This document shows positions 63,502 through 64,000 of a DNA stretch of 64,000 nucleotides, piece after piece (position 1 is the stretch's first letter; every line of letters begins with the position of its first letter). Both the position numbers and the translations under genes were made by a program. The notes beneath the pieces are model-generated. The model was given only the letters and a program-made list of their open reading frames with translations, was not told the origin of the DNA and made no database searches. Source of the stretch: XYD2-FULL-39-9 sp964561035 (GTDB lineage: Bacteria; Patescibacteriota; Patescibacteriia; Magasanikbacterales; GWA2-37-8); NCBI GenBank assembly GCA_964561035.1, contig CAZLNR010000003.1, forward strand, positions 1 to 64,000. Reading direction: 5' to 3'.

Positions 63502-63747
63502 TTACACCGCTCGAGATTTCAGAATAGAGAGAACTAATCGCACTGCATAGAATGTAATGACGTGAGCGGCGTAAAACCAAATTTCACCAAACATTTGCAC
63601 ACCCGATACTCTATATGAAACAAACAATACAGAGGAGTGTGCGAGCATAAGTGCCAAGTTTCCAAAAAAATGAACCGTGGACAAGCTAATACTTTTTCTT
63701 GGCTTATAGCTTCTCCAGGTTTGAGTCATATACATTGCTTTATACAT
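63502..63747 (-). CDS. Small membrane protein of unknown function
   Basis: The 81-residue protein has a basic lead (about 1-20) and two membrane segments (about 28-46 and 55-76). I do not recognise a family. It starts 19 bases after the S24 peptidase stop on the same strand and is followed by a terminator, so it could be co-transcribed with the peptidase. Confidence 0.6.
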   Translation of the reverse strand: MYKAMYMTQTWRSYKPRKSISLSTVHFFGNLALMLAHSSVLFVSYRVSGVQMFGEIWFYAAHVITFYAVRLVLSILKSRAV

Positions 63748-63766
63748 ATTATATTGAAATAAGAAA

Positions 63767-64000
63767 TTAATTTTTTATAACCCGTACCACTACTCCGTTG
63801 ATAAGATACCCCGATGTTTCCAAATCATCCTTATGCATAATTATCGGCGGAAAATCTTTGCTTGATTCTGAGACCAGCCTAATCTCTTGTTTTTTATCAT
63901 CTTTAAAAAACTTTTTAAAGTTGGCCATGCCGTCTATGATTGAAAGTACATAACTGCCATTATTCGGCCGCTGTTTACTATCTACAATCACATAGTCACC
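63767..64000 (-). CDS. C-terminal part of an S24 peptidase (LexA/UmuD/repressor type), cut by window edge
   Basis: The open frame extends past the right end of the window. The visible part (about 78 residues) starts with GDYVIVDSKQ and has the S24 fold, with YVLSIIDGMANFKKF holding the likely catalytic Lys and the usual SGYLINGVVVRVI end. The catalytic Ser lies upstream, outside the window. It could be LexA or a prophage-like repressor that self-cleaves with RecA; the N-terminal DNA-binding part must be seen to decide. Confidence 0.7.
   Translation of the reverse strand, partial: GDYVIVDSKQRPNNGSYVLSIIDGMANFKKFFKDDKKQEIRLVSESSKDFPPIIMHKDDLETSGYLINGVVVRVIKN

Overview
The window looks like a chromosomal segment from an uncultivated Candidate Phyla Radiation (Patescibacteria) bacterium, assembled from a metagenome. 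Pointers are an AT-rich genome with the standard code (TGA works as a stop), compact operons, RpoB/RpoC sequences of CPR type, a large serine recombinase of the kind common in CPR genomes, and few Shine-Dalgarno motifs. Native genes mostly start without a purine-rich ribosome site. The clearest exception is the island recombinase, which has AAGGAG. Two 100-N gaps are each flanked by the same 55 bases on both sides, so they are unmerged contig overlaps. Each splits a gene that is continuous once the overlap is collapsed.

Layout. 1-5.8 kb: one very large secreted modular protein (carbohydrate-binding-like, InlB-like, SH3 and heparinase-like parts), interrupted by gap 1. 5.8-11.7 kb: ruvC, yebC, a membrane-anchored Memo-CapA fusion, a membrane-anchored unknown and an inositol-monophosphatase-like protein. 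11.7-19.1 kb: rpoC and rpoB with their own promoter and long leader. 19.1-20.16 kb: a 1-kb non-coding region with a perfect 24-bp palindrome, two DnaA-box-like 9-mers and a rod-shaped RNA candidate with promoter and terminator. 20.16-24.3 kb: ftsK, a RodZ-like HTH membrane protein and recA. 24.35-25.1 kb: an MgtC-like protein and tRNA-Ala, tRNA-Phe and tRNA-Pro.

25,115-36,005 is a genomic island in the 3' end of tRNA-Pro. It has 18-bp att-like ends. Its serine recombinase lies between exact 147-bp inverted repeats, and the recombinase stop codon falls inside the tRNA gene. A second pair of 214-bp inverted repeats encloses a fic-hsdM-hsdS-orf311-hsdR operon, a type I restriction-modification system with two extra genes. 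The outer edges of the second repeats carry hairpins whose sequence differs but whose structure is kept. A terminator right after the island probably belonged to the tRNA operon before insertion.

36.1-44.7 kb holds housekeeping and envelope genes: DsbA/VKOR disulfide formation, malic enzyme, an O-antigen-ligase-like protein, Nudix, a coiled-coil peptidoglycan hydrolase, riboflavin synthase with a stand-alone riboflavin kinase, TrhO and UppP. 44.8-48.9 kb is a copper module: csoR-copA under a CsoR operator, then an HMA-TauE/SafE-like membrane protein and a cupredoxin-like protein under a second promoter with a dyad. 48.9-54 kb is a repair and export operon: ABC exporter, DUF1801, DUF1697, class II photolyase, YgjP-like protease and MsrB. 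54.1-58.8 kb has a small gene beside tRNA-Ser flanked by a copy of the tRNA end, then an operon of ATP-grasp ligase, an unknown 505-residue protein, Nudix and AlkA-like glycosylase. 58.85-64 kb: aquaporin, a sigma-region-4-like HTH protein, a SulP transporter, a MutY-like glycosylase without the iron-sulfur cysteines, a small membrane protein and the C-terminal part of an S24 peptidase cut by the window edge.

Island, RNA and operator assignments rest on reading the sequence by eye. Family names come from motif recognition, with no database search.
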